Positions 1 through 10,384 of a stretch of 64,000 nucleotides of DNA are shown one piece after another. Made by a program: the position numbers and the translations under genes. Under the pieces are notes generated by a model that saw nothing but the letters and a program-made list of their open reading frames with translations, was not told the DNA's origin and made no database searches. Each line of letters opens with the position of its first letter. The first letter of the stretch is position 1. The stretch is taken from positions 3,099,407 through 3,163,406 of the forward strand of contig NW_003314267.1 in assembly GCF_000143415.4 (NCBI RefSeq). Reading direction: 5' to 3'. This DNA is from Selaginella moellendorffii. Lineage: Eukaryota; Streptophyta; Lycopodiopsida; Selaginellales; Selaginellaceae.

Positions 1-1475
1 AAAGTGGAGCCAAAAGGGTGCCACATGGTAGTGGCCGAAACAAAAGCCAAACAAGCATAACACATTTGGATTAAAAGCTCTGACTTAAAAGGTTGAGAGC
101 AGGAGTGGAATTCCCAATGAAGTGCTCGAGGAACAAGCATGAAGTGAGCAATAAGTGTGTCTCTAGAAAAGAGACACAAGAGGACCAACACATGACACAT
201 AGAAGAGTCTGAGATGGAGTCCGAAAGGGACTGAGATGGACCCGAGAAGTCTAAGATAGACCCGAGATGGAGTCCAAGATGGAGTCCGAGATGGACCCGA
301 GATGGAACCCAAGATGGAGTTAGAGAAGGACCGAGATAGAGTCCGAAGTCAAGACCAAGACCAAGATCGGGACCGAGACCAAGACCGGGACCGAGACCGA
401 GGCCGAGGCGAGACCGAGCCCAAGCCTGAGTCCGAGTCCGAGTCCGAGTCCAAGTCTAAGTTCGAGTCTGAGAGGGTGAAAGCCTAAAGCGTTCGTCTCC
501 TAGACCCTAGGGGGTCTGGTGAGCTCCAAAAGTATAGTAAGGAGGGGGGGGGGGACTCCAGTGGAGCTAGTTTGGTCAGGAAAGGCCAATTTGGCCCAGG
601 AAGGCTGTACTCAGATGTTGGATGATGGGATAACCATTGGGAAGTCCAAGGCTAGGGTGAATATAGACCGACAAGTGGGGTAGCTTAGTAAAATATTCAA
701 GAGCAGACTCTAGTTCCCTCGGGAGATCGAATGGCCAATGCTCCCAGTCCAACTGTGGGTGGCATTACCTACTTGGAGACTTGGTATGGCTCAACGGAAC
801 CTCACTCTAAGCCCATGGCTAGAGCACCTAAAGGCGGAAGGTGGGGAGAGTACCCATGGGGCTCGCGTAGGGCCATGGTGTTCCAAAATATTCTCCCGAA
901 GTCCCAAACTGAGGAAAGGAGGAGGAGTAGTTCTCTAGTGTAGTGACTAAGGATACAGTCACATGGTGAGGAAGTCCCAGAGGACAATAGGACTTAGTGG
1001 CTAGGCTTGTGGGCCTTGATCTAGTGGCAATGTTGGCGAACATGGCCATAGACAGAAAAGGGACTTGGTAGAAATTGATAAAGGGATATTGGGGAAGGTT
1101 ATTCCTCATGTCTGTGGGCATCTTAAGGATGCTAAGGAGTGGATCTGGGATGACCACTCGTGGATGGATGGCCTAGTCTTGGAGAGATGGGACTGTGATG
1201 CAAGTGGTATTGGATCACCAGTGCAGCAAAGGTGAATGGGTATGGCCTTAGCATAACGGGCCGATATGTCAGTGGTACCTTTGGGTGTTGGTTATAGGAT
1301 CGAACACATGGAGCACTTGGGCTAAGTACAAAGGTTGAGTGGCGGGGATGCCATTCTCGGGGCTAGCACGCCCAAGTCCAGAATAGAACTTATGGAGGTT
1401 GTGAGCGAGACTCTTCCAAGTGGTTGAAGGTGTGGTTAAGTGATTAAAGTAGAATGGAAAAATTAGTCGCTTACA
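1..1475 (+). mobile_element. Family L long terminal repeat, 5' end cut by window
   Basis: This stretch aligns along its length with the two LTRs of the element at 48965-56455. It has the same order of GAGTCCGAG/GAGACC runs (about 210-470), the same 'GTTCGTCTCCTAGACCCTAGGGGG' type block near 490, and the same ending, ATTAGTCGCTTACA. The first ~30 bp, TGTGAGAC onward, lie outside the window. No primer-binding site follows the end, so it is a solo LTR or the 3' LTR of an element to the left. It is clearly more diverged than the pair at 48965-56455. Short open frames in it come from the repeats. Confidence 0.85.
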
Positions 1476-3092
1476 CTTCAACATAAAAACTAATAAGTTA
1501 AAATACCTTCCTTGACAACTTTGAACAACTGGAATAACGAGCATGAAAACTCAAAGAACAAAAAGATTAAAGAAGCTTATAGCCAAATCTCACTTAATAA
1601 TGATTATGAGTCTTGCATCAATTAATTTCAATGCCAAAAAAGAAATTATAGTACCATATCCTTCTCAACACATCCATAAGTTAAACTTCATATATAAAAG
1701 CTAATGAAAAGTATATATGCATCAATCTAAAAGTCAAGTACAATGAAGGTATGCTCAATAAGTGATCATCAACTTAATCCTGAATGAATCCACTGTTTAT
1801 ACCAAGATGAAATTCTCTTCATAACAAGTGTAATAAGAATCATTAATAACTGATATAATCTTAACTTAATTCCAACAAAGAACTAACAACTTTAATATTA
1901 ATCACTAACTCATTCTCTTGGAAAGCTAATATATTCTAGGACTAAATCACATTTCAAAGAAAATTTAAAGCTCAACCTTTACTAAACAATCTCATTTAGA
2001 ACACAACTAGCTCAATTTGCCACTCAGCTCATTTGAATGCTAACATAGTTATTAATTAACAATGCACAAATGCTAATAATATAATGTTACAACTAAACTA
2101 TCAACATCATCTTTATTGAGACTAGCAAAACAGTTTGATATCTTATCTCATTCAATTTCAACTTCAATGATGTTATTATCAGAGTAGCACTTAAATGCCA
2201 TTAACACCATAATAAAGCTAGAAGAAAGCAAAAGCAAATCATCACTTAATACTCTCTAGCAACCAAACTAACCAAGGTTGAAGATAATTTTTTTCTATTT
2301 GAAACAAATCTCTGAAAAGTAGTCAACTAGAGATAACACATCAAAAAGTGAATCACCACCTCCAAGACTCAATACAATCCAACACCACGGACTAAACGTA
2401 ACCAAAAAATATTAATAGAGATAAGATCAAAATGCTAATATGGAAAAACCATGCAAAGCCAGTGATATGATCCTTTGCAACATTATCTAGTAGCAAGCTT
2501 ATCATTACTAAATCATCATTAAGCTAAATAAAGTGTTAGTAGCCCTTGATAAAATCTATAAGCAACCACTAGTTGCAAAGCAACTAGTAATCACTCTTCA
2601 ATTTGCCTTCATAAAATCTAAACACTAAATTTACATAATTGTGTCATATACTTAACTTATGAAAAAGTAACACTCCAAGTACAATATATAAGAATATAGA
2701 CAAATATTAACAAAATGACTACTCAAATCTAATCGAATAACAATAGGCCCACTAACACATCTAGCTAACAGCGTGGAGAATAACCAAAGATGTTAACTAT
2801 ATGATCAACACCCAGCCGAAATTAAAGTGAAGACTATAACATGGACTCATATGGTATACAACCTCCTAATGGACAAAACTATAGTACACGTACTAACATC
2901 TCAATTGCAAACAACTAAGTTGGACATCACTATCCTCAGCTAAGGCACAAGAGCCCTAAAACCAAGTCAAAATCAATGAGAGCTCACTACTCTCATAGAG
3001 TTTAATGAAATGCAAAGTATAACTTGCCACCAAATATAATATACAAAAGAAAGGTACAAGGATCACCTTTCTAGAAAAGCATAATGGCCACT
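1476..3092. other. AT-rich stretch without recognised genes
   Basis: I see no coding potential, no RNA gene and no long repeat here. It lies between two family L LTR remnants, so it could be old internal sequence of a family L element, but I found no clear match to 50622-54732. Confidence 0.4.
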
Positions 3093-3434
3093 TGTGAGAC
3101 ACAAATTGCTAAGCCCTAAAGTGGAGTCGAAAGGGTGCCACATAACAATGGTCAAAGTAGAGGTGCAACAAGCGTAACATAGAAAGGGATATAAGAAGGA
3201 CTAACACATGGCAAGTGTCGTGACACATGGAAGTGTCGGGACCAAGTCTGAGAAGGAGTCCGAGATGGACTTCGAGAAGAAGTCTGAGAAAGAGCTTGAG
3301 AAAGAGTTTGAGATGGAGCTCGAGGCTGGATCCGACACCGAGATTGAAACCAAGACTAAGACTGAGATCGAGTTTGAGTTTGAGACTAAGTCCGAGTCCA
3401 AGTCTGAGTTTGAGTTCAAATCCAAGTCTGAGTT
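3093..3434 (+). mobile_element. Family L LTR fragment
   Basis: It starts with the family's TGTGAGACACAAA terminus and the following 'CCTAAAGTGGAGTCGAAAGGGTG' block, then runs into a GAG-rich tandem region. It stops abruptly where repeat R begins with TGTAGCGCACG, so R appears to have inserted into it or replaced its 3' part. It is strongly diverged from the copies at 48965 and 54733. Confidence 0.8.
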
Positions 3435-4429
3435 TGTAGCGCACGTGGTTTTTACCCTTTATCCTATGGTGATTTACCATAGGATAACACCACGAAGCAG
3501 AACCTAAACCCTCTTTGTGCCATGTGACAGATGCCACATGTCACATGCCACGTGTCCAAAGGATAGTGCTATGGAACCTGAGTTTCAGGGCCTTGGGCCA
3601 CTAAACGAAGGAACGGTGCCAAACTCCCAAGCTTGGAGCCAAGGAGTGATGGAACCAAACCACGGAGCAACTCTCGAGCATACAGCCCAAGAAGCGAAGG
3701 GACAAGAGCCCGGAGCGACTTGGAACAATCTTAGAGTAACCAGCATCCTAATGCTAGGACCAGCATGCAAAACGGAGCCAAACGGAGTCTGGCGCTATTT
3801 CGGCATATCGGTGGCCTAATGCGAGGACATGGGTATTCCACCGGCTAGCATAGTGTGGAACTTGGGCTTAGACCCAAGCCGGACGCAGAACAAAGACAGG
3901 CACGCAAGCAGGAGCTAGATTATGCCTCAGGTTGGTCGGCCATGCTCGACCTACCCACTATCCCTACTATACATTTGGAACCCCCCCGCCCCTCCCCTTT
4001 GAGGAACACACACTTTGGGCTTTCACCCCAAGCCTCCCTTAGTATCAGGAGTTAGTCTCTGGGACAAGCTCGAAACTTACTAAATATGGAATGTTCCTAA
4101 ATTGCGAGTTTGGACACGAGACGAACACCATTGTGTTCAAAACAATCTCTACATTCCGTAGATATGCCAAATGAGCAAATTTGGACACTTTCCACAAATA
4201 ACATTTGGGACCAAAATGAGACTAACACAAAGGGCATGATAATGAGGGTGTTTGGCAAATATGGTAAGCTATCATTTAGCAATGTTGAGGGACCAATCTC
4301 AATATCGCAGGGGTTCTTGATACTAGCAAGTGCAAGCCAATGACAAGAGTTTCTCAAACCGGGCCGAGTATACTCAGCAAGAAACACATAGGAGTTCCTA
4401 CCTTATGTTTATCCGATTTAAGTGTACGG
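3435..4429 (+). repeat. Unclassified dispersed repeat, family R, copy 1
   Basis: A second copy lies in reverse orientation at about 29060-29905, and shorter pieces at 22505-22690 (reverse) and 60575-60632. All share blocks such as 'TGGAACTTGGGCTTAGACC' and a run of ACATG-type words around the CACGTGTCC block. The start TGTAGCGCACGTG is shared with copy 2. A perfect hairpin sits at 3461-3485 (10-bp arms, 5-nt loop) and a C-rich run at 3978-4003. No protein is encoded. It could be a solo LTR or a non-autonomous element; its 3' end is not clear. Confidence 0.75.
3461..3485. repeat. Perfect hairpin near the start of repeat R
   Basis: ATCCTATGGT, loop GATTT, then ACCATAGGAT: a perfect 10-bp stem. 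Copy 2 of the repeat (about 29856-29880) keeps the hairpin in slightly changed form. Confidence 0.8.
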
Positions 4430-4453
4430 AAGCTCTATTTTGTTAAAGTGGGA
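4430..4453 (+). repeat. Left terminal inverted repeat
   Basis: 24 bp beginning AAGCTCTATTTTG and ending AAAGTGGGA; it is the inverse of 11919-11942 with one T/C difference at its twelfth base. The last part also pairs locally with TCCCACTT at 4463-4470. Confidence 0.75.
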
Positions 4454-5763
4454 ATTGTCATTATCCCACTTATAAAATAAGGTTTCCAAACCTTTATATA
4501 GTATATAAATATAACAAAATTCAACTGCATTGAGGCACATGCCATTTTATTTTAAACAAGGAAATGTCTACTCAATCACTTCTCCTCCCCCTGCCACTGC
4601 TTCACCTCTCTCTTCTCCTTGTCATCATCGTCTAATTTCTTTCCATCCTTTTAATATTAGCTTAGTCTAGGTGGAGCCCAAGTCCCCATTCAATCTTTAC
4701 TTTCCCCTTATTAATAAAACAACTGCTGTAACACTTCTAGTATAATGCAAATTCTCTCAAAGAATTGTCTTTTAATATTAATACAATGGCATGGAACCCC
4801 ATGCCATAATAAGTTACATTTTTAAATAAATACATGCCATCTTAGATTGTTATTTTTTGCCTCTAACGCCTATATAATAATCTTGGAATTTCATCACTCT
4901 CCACACTATCAGGATTTAAACCCAATAGTAATGCCATCTCTTCTCTAATACGTCCACGCTCATGTTCAGTGGTCGAAGAACCCATCCGGTTGAGCAGATT
5001 ATGGAGATGCGGATAGTGCTTGGCTAGACAATATACATGCCATAAATGATGACTGGTGTCTGTCCGATCAAATGGCTTCTGATATACTGTTCCATCTGCC
5101 ATTTAGTTGATTTCTGCAGCCACCTCTTGGACTGGCTGGTTCTCTATCACCATCGCTCCAAGCCATTTTGCAAGGTCCCCCAGAACATACGGTTTCTTCT
5201 CCCTAGTTTCCATACTGCAAGAGATGGGGTGCACTGCATATGTGTGTGTGTTCGCTGCAGTTTTAATGGGCGAGTCATTGATGATAAGGATTTCACTTGA
5301 CCTAGCAGTCCGGTTCATCACTACAGCCTCTGGCTTGACGAAGATGGGCTTGCTACCCCTCACATGGACCATAGTCAAGCAATCCTCCTGCGTTAGGAGA
5401 AAGTCAAATGGTAATATTACTCGCGTCTGATCGTGCATCATCTGTAGCAACGTTAATGCATTGTGGCGCATCATGGATGTCTAAACTCCCAATTGCAAAT
5501 TGAACCCGGCCCTCTATTTTAAGTGTCGCATGGTCATTATTAGATCCCGCAGTTTCTCCCATGTGATTAATGTGAATCTGTCTCTTTTGACCAACTTGCG
5601 ACCGCAGGCTTTGGAGGGTGCAGTGACATTTGAGGACAAGCCACGCTCATGGGAGAAAAGGACACCGTTCAGATCAAAAACGATACAGTACCTTCGCTGT
5701 GACTCTGAAATGAAATGCGTCAGCATAAAAAATGGTACAAGTCAATTTTACCATGTCATTTAG

Positions 5764-6220
5764 CGAATGGTGCTCCCGATGGTCGTTGAGGGGGTTTTGG
5801 TCGAGGAAACGTGAAGGGCGGAAATACTCTCCTCTGCAATGTGGGGTCAATCGCATCCGATGGCGTGTGGGCACATGCCATTTCAGCTGTAGACTCTGGT
5901 ACAACTGGCTCAACAGTGGCATGGGGTGGTTCCGATGGCGTGTGATCACATGCCATTTCAGCTGGTGCCTCCATTGGCAAAGTGGACATGACCGAACAGG
6001 CAGCAGGGGCGGTGTAGGGAGGTTCCAACGGCGCGTAGTCAGACGATTGGGCACACGTTGAGTCCGTTGGAAATGAGGATACGACCGGCTCGGCGGCTGG
6101 GGCGGCCTCATGCGGGTCCAATGGCGCTTGGTCACCGTCAGTTGGATACGTGGACAAAATTGACTCAGTGGTATGGGCAGCATCAAGTGGAGCGTGGTCA
6201 GCTGGCTTGGCGTTGATATG
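5764..6220 (-). repeat. Degenerate coding tandem repeats, ~76-97 bp period
   Basis: The encoded protein repeats a pattern of about 25-31 residues, such as APLDPHEAAPAAEPVV, APLEPPYTAPAACSV and TPSEPPHATVEPVV. Two units contain the 22-bp palindrome in frame, giving MACDHTPS and MACAHTPS. Other units hold eroded versions (near 6024, 6121 and 6187). Confidence 0.7.
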
Positions 6221-7161
6221 GATAGTAGCCTCCACCAGCTCTGATGACTCTTGCAGGCAAGTAGAGTCCACTAGCGGATCCATATGCATGTCCAAATATC
6301 TCCCTTCGATTGAGATGGTATCCTCCCGTGCTACTAAAAACAAACTCATTAGCACATTGAATCGACTATACTGTATTTACCATCAACTGCTATTGAGGAA
6401 CTAGGACCGATATCACTTGGGCGCACTGCTGATTCTGAAGGATTGGACATACGTTTCGACCCTTGCTTGGCACTATCCTTCCTCGACACTAAAGGCTAGA
6501 GTTTGTATCTTAATTCAACTAAATAATCTCTACTTACCATTTGCTCTGCGACCTACATAGACAATGTTAGAAATGGTAAAAGGTTAGGAATGGATGTACT
6601 ATTATTTACCTGATGGTTTGTCTTGTATGACCTTCCTCCGCTGCTCTTTGGCCACCTCAGGCTGGCCATCGTCGTCATCATCGTCGTCGTCGTTATTGTG
6701 ATCGTCACCATTGTGAGGACCATCCAAGTCCTCTTCGTCCTCCTCTTCTTCGTCCTCCTCTTCTTTGTCCTCCTCTTCGTCCTTCTGCTCTTCCTGCTCA
6801 TTATCTTTCTTTGGCTCCTCATCCCCCTCCTGCATTTCTTCCATAGGCTGCTCAGGTTGGATGGCTTGTTCTTCCAGGACCATCTTGGAAAAATCATCTG
6901 GCCGAGTCTCCATCTCAAAATACAAGACATCCATAGCCTGTTTTAGTGCGTGATCTAGGACCGTATCCTCACCCAACTGTCTTAACATGGTTTCTGCACG
7001 TTCTTGCACCCTTCGAAGACGACGAGATGAGAAAAACGTGGCCCTGACTTGAAAAGCATCCCTCATCCATTGTACCTCTCCATTGAGATTGGGGAAGGGG
7101 AGTCCGCCATAGGAATCTGAGTCAGGAGGTGGTGACTGGCTGCTTTCACTCAGCCCTTGAT

Positions 7162-8223
7162 TTGCAATGAATGGCATGAGCACACACGCCATAACTGCGA
7201 GGCATTACCTATCATCTTTTTGTTGCCCTTCTTCCTTTTCGAATCAAATGCCTCTGATCCCGACGACTGTCCAACATGCTTTCGCTTTTTATGACCACTG
7301 TCAGTTTGAGCTTGATCTGCAAGAAATGGCATGAGGACCCATGCAATAACCATGACGCTTTGCTTCCCGTCCTTGGAGGCTCTGTTGTGCCTTCCGCATC
7401 CTCAGGTGCCTGCTCCTCAATTCCCTTTCGCTTTCGTTTCTTATGCACCCGTTCTACAGAAATAGCATGAGGACATACGCGATAAGCACACAAATGCTTT
7501 TACCCTTCCTCCTCTGCCCTGGTCGGTTGTCCATCTCTTTGTCTACAGCGTCTGAAAGCTGTTTTGCAGGTAGCCTAATTCGAGGTTCACGACGTCTCCT
7601 TGGCACTTGAACTGTATATTATTGCATCAACACATGCAACATCCCATAATATTTTTAAGTTACCTTTCATAAAGTTTTCCATTGGTTCAACTCGTTCCCC
7701 TGAAATACAAACTTAGATAAGTGCATGGGGCCATATGTCATGATTGTACCTATTTCGAAACTCTCCTTATCACTCTCCGAGGCCTCCCCCTCCTCCACTG
7801 GAGGCACGTTGTTCCGTTCGATTTCCTCGACGCGATCTGCAAGAACATTAGTTAATTGCGTGGGGCCACACGCCATCAAACCTTCAGGTTCTTGTCATGA
7901 GGTCTGCGCTGCTTGCCCTAGTCTCTTTGGAATTTGAGCTGCAAGAAGCAATGGCATGAGAATTCACGTATAACAAAAATGATTGGTATCTCTCGTCCGT
8001 TGTACTTGGCTGGTGCTTGCCTGTTTTGCCTTTGAAGAAGTGTCTCCTGCAAAGAATGGCATGAGACCACACGCCATTGCAAATATAATTTGTACCTCCT
8101 TTTTTCCTATTGCTTGTCTGTTTGTCCTTCTTCGACGCGCCACCAGTGCGCTTTTCAGTCCTCGTGTCTGAATATTCACAACAATCTATAATTAAAATGG
8201 CGTGAGGCCTCACGTGACCTTAC
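7162..8223 (-). other. Nine consecutive mini-introns, each with the palindrome
   Basis: Introns by eye: 8168-8223, 8047-8095, 7939-7989, 7837-7881, 7700-7749, 7612-7663, 7454-7503, 7317-~7356 and 7162-7208. Read on the minus strand, most begin GTA, then have the palindrome, then a pyrimidine tract ending TTGCAG, CTGTAG, TTTCAG or ATTCAG. The exons between are 36-108 bp and symmetric (phase 1 at both ends). Many exons begin (G)AT CAA or (G)CT CAA, suggesting duplicated exon-intron units. The donor of 7317-~7356 is disturbed. Confidence 0.7.
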
Positions 8224-9224
8224 CTTGTGCAGGTTGTGAGCTCGGCCCAACATGGGTATCTTCAACAGTAGCTGTTAACGCTGTTTCAGCATCTGGGGGT
8301 GGCCACGCTCCTGCATACAGAGCTTGTGAGATAACATTTAAACTTAAAGTGCGTACTCACCAGGTTCGCAGAGAAGATACTGTTTTTCTTTGGCAACTGT
8401 AATTATATGCTCCATTGAAGTCACCTCTTCAATGGAGTTTGTCACCGCAACACACGGGACACCCTTGAGTAGTGCGGCTCGAAAGAATAGTCTGCCGCAG
8501 TTGTACTCGACAACGCATTTGCCCTTGGAGTCGGAAGTAGGTGACCCACCCGCTATTGCGTTGAAGACCCAGCTGAGCATTTCCCATGCTGCACCTGGAG
8601 CTTTCTCTGGATTCGAAAGCTCCATAGCCGTCTTCAGTTCCTCAAGCACGGGTAAATTGACCTCCCTCAGATCAATTCGATCGGCCTTGTCGAACGAAGC
8701 TGGGAAGTCACTCCAGTCCCACTCTGCTGCAGGACCAATAACAAGGGCGAGTGTGAAGATGCGGACATTCGTCGGTATCTTCTTCTTAGCCATTATCCCA
8801 TGGATCTCCCGCATCTCCTTGCCTTTCAACCGAGCCTTCACCTCATTCAAGGCCTTCCAGAACTTGTGATAGGATTCGGAGTCGTAGATCATATAGTGGA
8901 CTGAAGATTCCACCTCCACAAGTCCCACCATTAAGTCAATGATGGAGCTGACTTCGTCTGCATGAGTGATCTCCTCGTTTGTGAAGTCCATCACACAAAA
9001 GATGTTCTTGACCTGCTCATCTCCGTGGGAAACGATGCTCCTCCACCTTTGATCCTCATCCGAATTGACGTATACCCGGTAAGGTTCTCGATAGGCCTCT
9101 ACTGCGGGGTCGAGTTGTTTCTGAAGCTGGCAGTCGACATCCCTCTTAATGAAATTTGGATACTGATCCAACTTCTCAGCTTTACTTTTCGTGGCATCCC
9201 GCAGCAGATCGATGAACTTGGGGG

Positions 9225-10384
9225 CCCCCTTCACGTTCAAGGCATATTTGAAACGGTTACACTTGGCTTTCTCATGGTTGGGCACACTCATGAAGACGTC
9301 GATGCCATGTTCAGTCACCTGGCAGAGTCCCTCCGGCAATCCAATGTCCTCACCCTCCCACAACTCTACGATGAATTCCAAAATTGCATCAAAGGCACTG
9401 TTGAAGCTGCACTTGTGACAGAGGTTCCAGACTTTAAGGGGTTTGTAAGAGGCTACATCAGGGACGGATCCGAAATGCTGATTGGCCACTCCAAGCCTTT
9501 TCAGTTTCATTTCAGCATGCGTGACGGTGCTCCAGTGATGAGGTACAAGATGAGAGAATGGGACACAGTGTGGCTGCCAGTGGACGGCATTGAACTCTTC
9601 AAGAGAGATCCCATAACTGGGGAACCTATGATTCCTCAGGGTTCCCCACGGCCGATGCACCCGAATGGACTCAAAGACCAGGAAAGTATAGTGGCCGGGA
9701 TTAGACAGCATATTGCCTTCTGGAAGAGGGGGTTGGTGTTTGGTGGAGAATCCTATTTTCAGAGGTGCAAGCCTTTGCTCGAATACTGGGAGAAGATTAT
9801 ATCTGCTATCCAAAATGGGCCGGTTGTATATGAAGAATTGGAAGAGTCCTTTTGGCCAGAACCCAGAGCACCAGATAGTAGCGGAACAATGTCCTCTGGA
9901 AATGCAGTGACAGATAATGATGTTGAGGATCACTATTGTGGGCCGAGGAACAAAAAGCCGGATTCAGCATTCAATCCAGTACAGGTCTGCAAAGGAATGG
10001 TCGTGTTTGTCAGACCTAGTAATAAAAAACAAATGATATGGGTGGGGCACTGCATCACTGATGCAGAGGAGGACGTGGAAACTAACTCCTTCAATGTAAC
10101 TGTGGAGTGGTTCAAGCCAAGTTCCGGATATACGAAGGATTGCCTAGAAAAGAGATGGGTGCTGAATCCAAGGGATCCCAGCATGAGCATATCGGTGGAT
10201 AATGTTATGCATGGTTGGATGCGGAAGCAGAGTGCCACCATCACCTTGCTAGACCATGCAAGAGATGCAACAAGTGCATTCATAACCCGGGTTCAAGGTG
10301 AGATTCATTAATATTCCTTTACTAAGTTTCTAATGTATTTTATTTCAAGGTGAACAATCCGAATCTGAATCAGAGGAGGCGTGA
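9225..10384 (+). CDS. DUF7869-like protein, 5'-truncated, two exons
   Basis: An open frame of about 360 residues runs from near 9225 to 10297. It is joined across a 52-bp intron (10298-10349, GTGAG...TTTCAAG) to a short exon ending SESESEEA and TGA at 10382-10384. The signature GFLMVGHTHEDVDAMFSHLA at the start matches the central motif of large uncharacterised proteins I know as DUF7869. I suspect these are related to transposases, but no function is established. The C-terminal ~100 residues (VVFVRPSNKKQMIWVGHC onward) look like the barrel-like tail of that family. The family's usual N-terminal half is missing: to the left the opposite strand becomes coding. There are no internal stops, unlike its neighbour. 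The frame is open further left (from 8962), but that part is antisense to the other gene. Confidence 0.6.

Larger units (their letters stand above)
4863..9240 (-). pseudogene. Decayed 15-exon gene: unknown N-terminal domain, charged linker, FCP1-like phosphatase domain
   Basis: Exons by eye on the minus strand: ~9240-8361, 8310-8224, 8167-8096, 8046-7990, 7938-7882, 7836-7750, 7699-7664, 7611-7504, 7453-~7357, 7316-7209, 7161-6610, 6552-6538, 6488-6381, 6333-5752 and 5704-4863. All 14 introns are about 40-57 bp and fit phase 1. The first exon is a ~290-residue domain I do not recognise. The middle is Lys/Arg-rich and acidic (Glu/Asp runs at ~6680-6830). The exon at 6333-5752 carries ~28-residue Pro-rich repeats. 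The last exon has FCP1/NIF phosphatase marks: VFDLNGVL, FDFLLTQEDC and ILIINDSPIK. Five in-frame stops (7895, 5756, 5514, 5481, 5103) each fit a C-to-T or G-to-A change. A donor at 7988-7989 reads AT and the acceptor at 7162 reads CAA. No frameshift is needed. FCP1-type proteins remove phosphate from RNA polymerase II tails or similar substrates; this copy should be dead. Confidence 0.65.

Noticed and set aside
4427-4429. Target-site duplication for the putative transposon
   Set aside because: Left flank ACGG and right flank GGTTAG share only GG. The flanks belong to different repeats, so no duplication can be claimed.
8962-9224. Left part of the 449-residue plus-strand open frame
   Set aside because: It is antisense to the minus-strand exon that has consistent splice sites. 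DUF7869 similarity begins only near 9225.
9260-9933. Right part of the 529-residue minus-strand open frame
   Set aside because: It is antisense to the DUF7869-like coding sequence, including the GHTHEDVD box.
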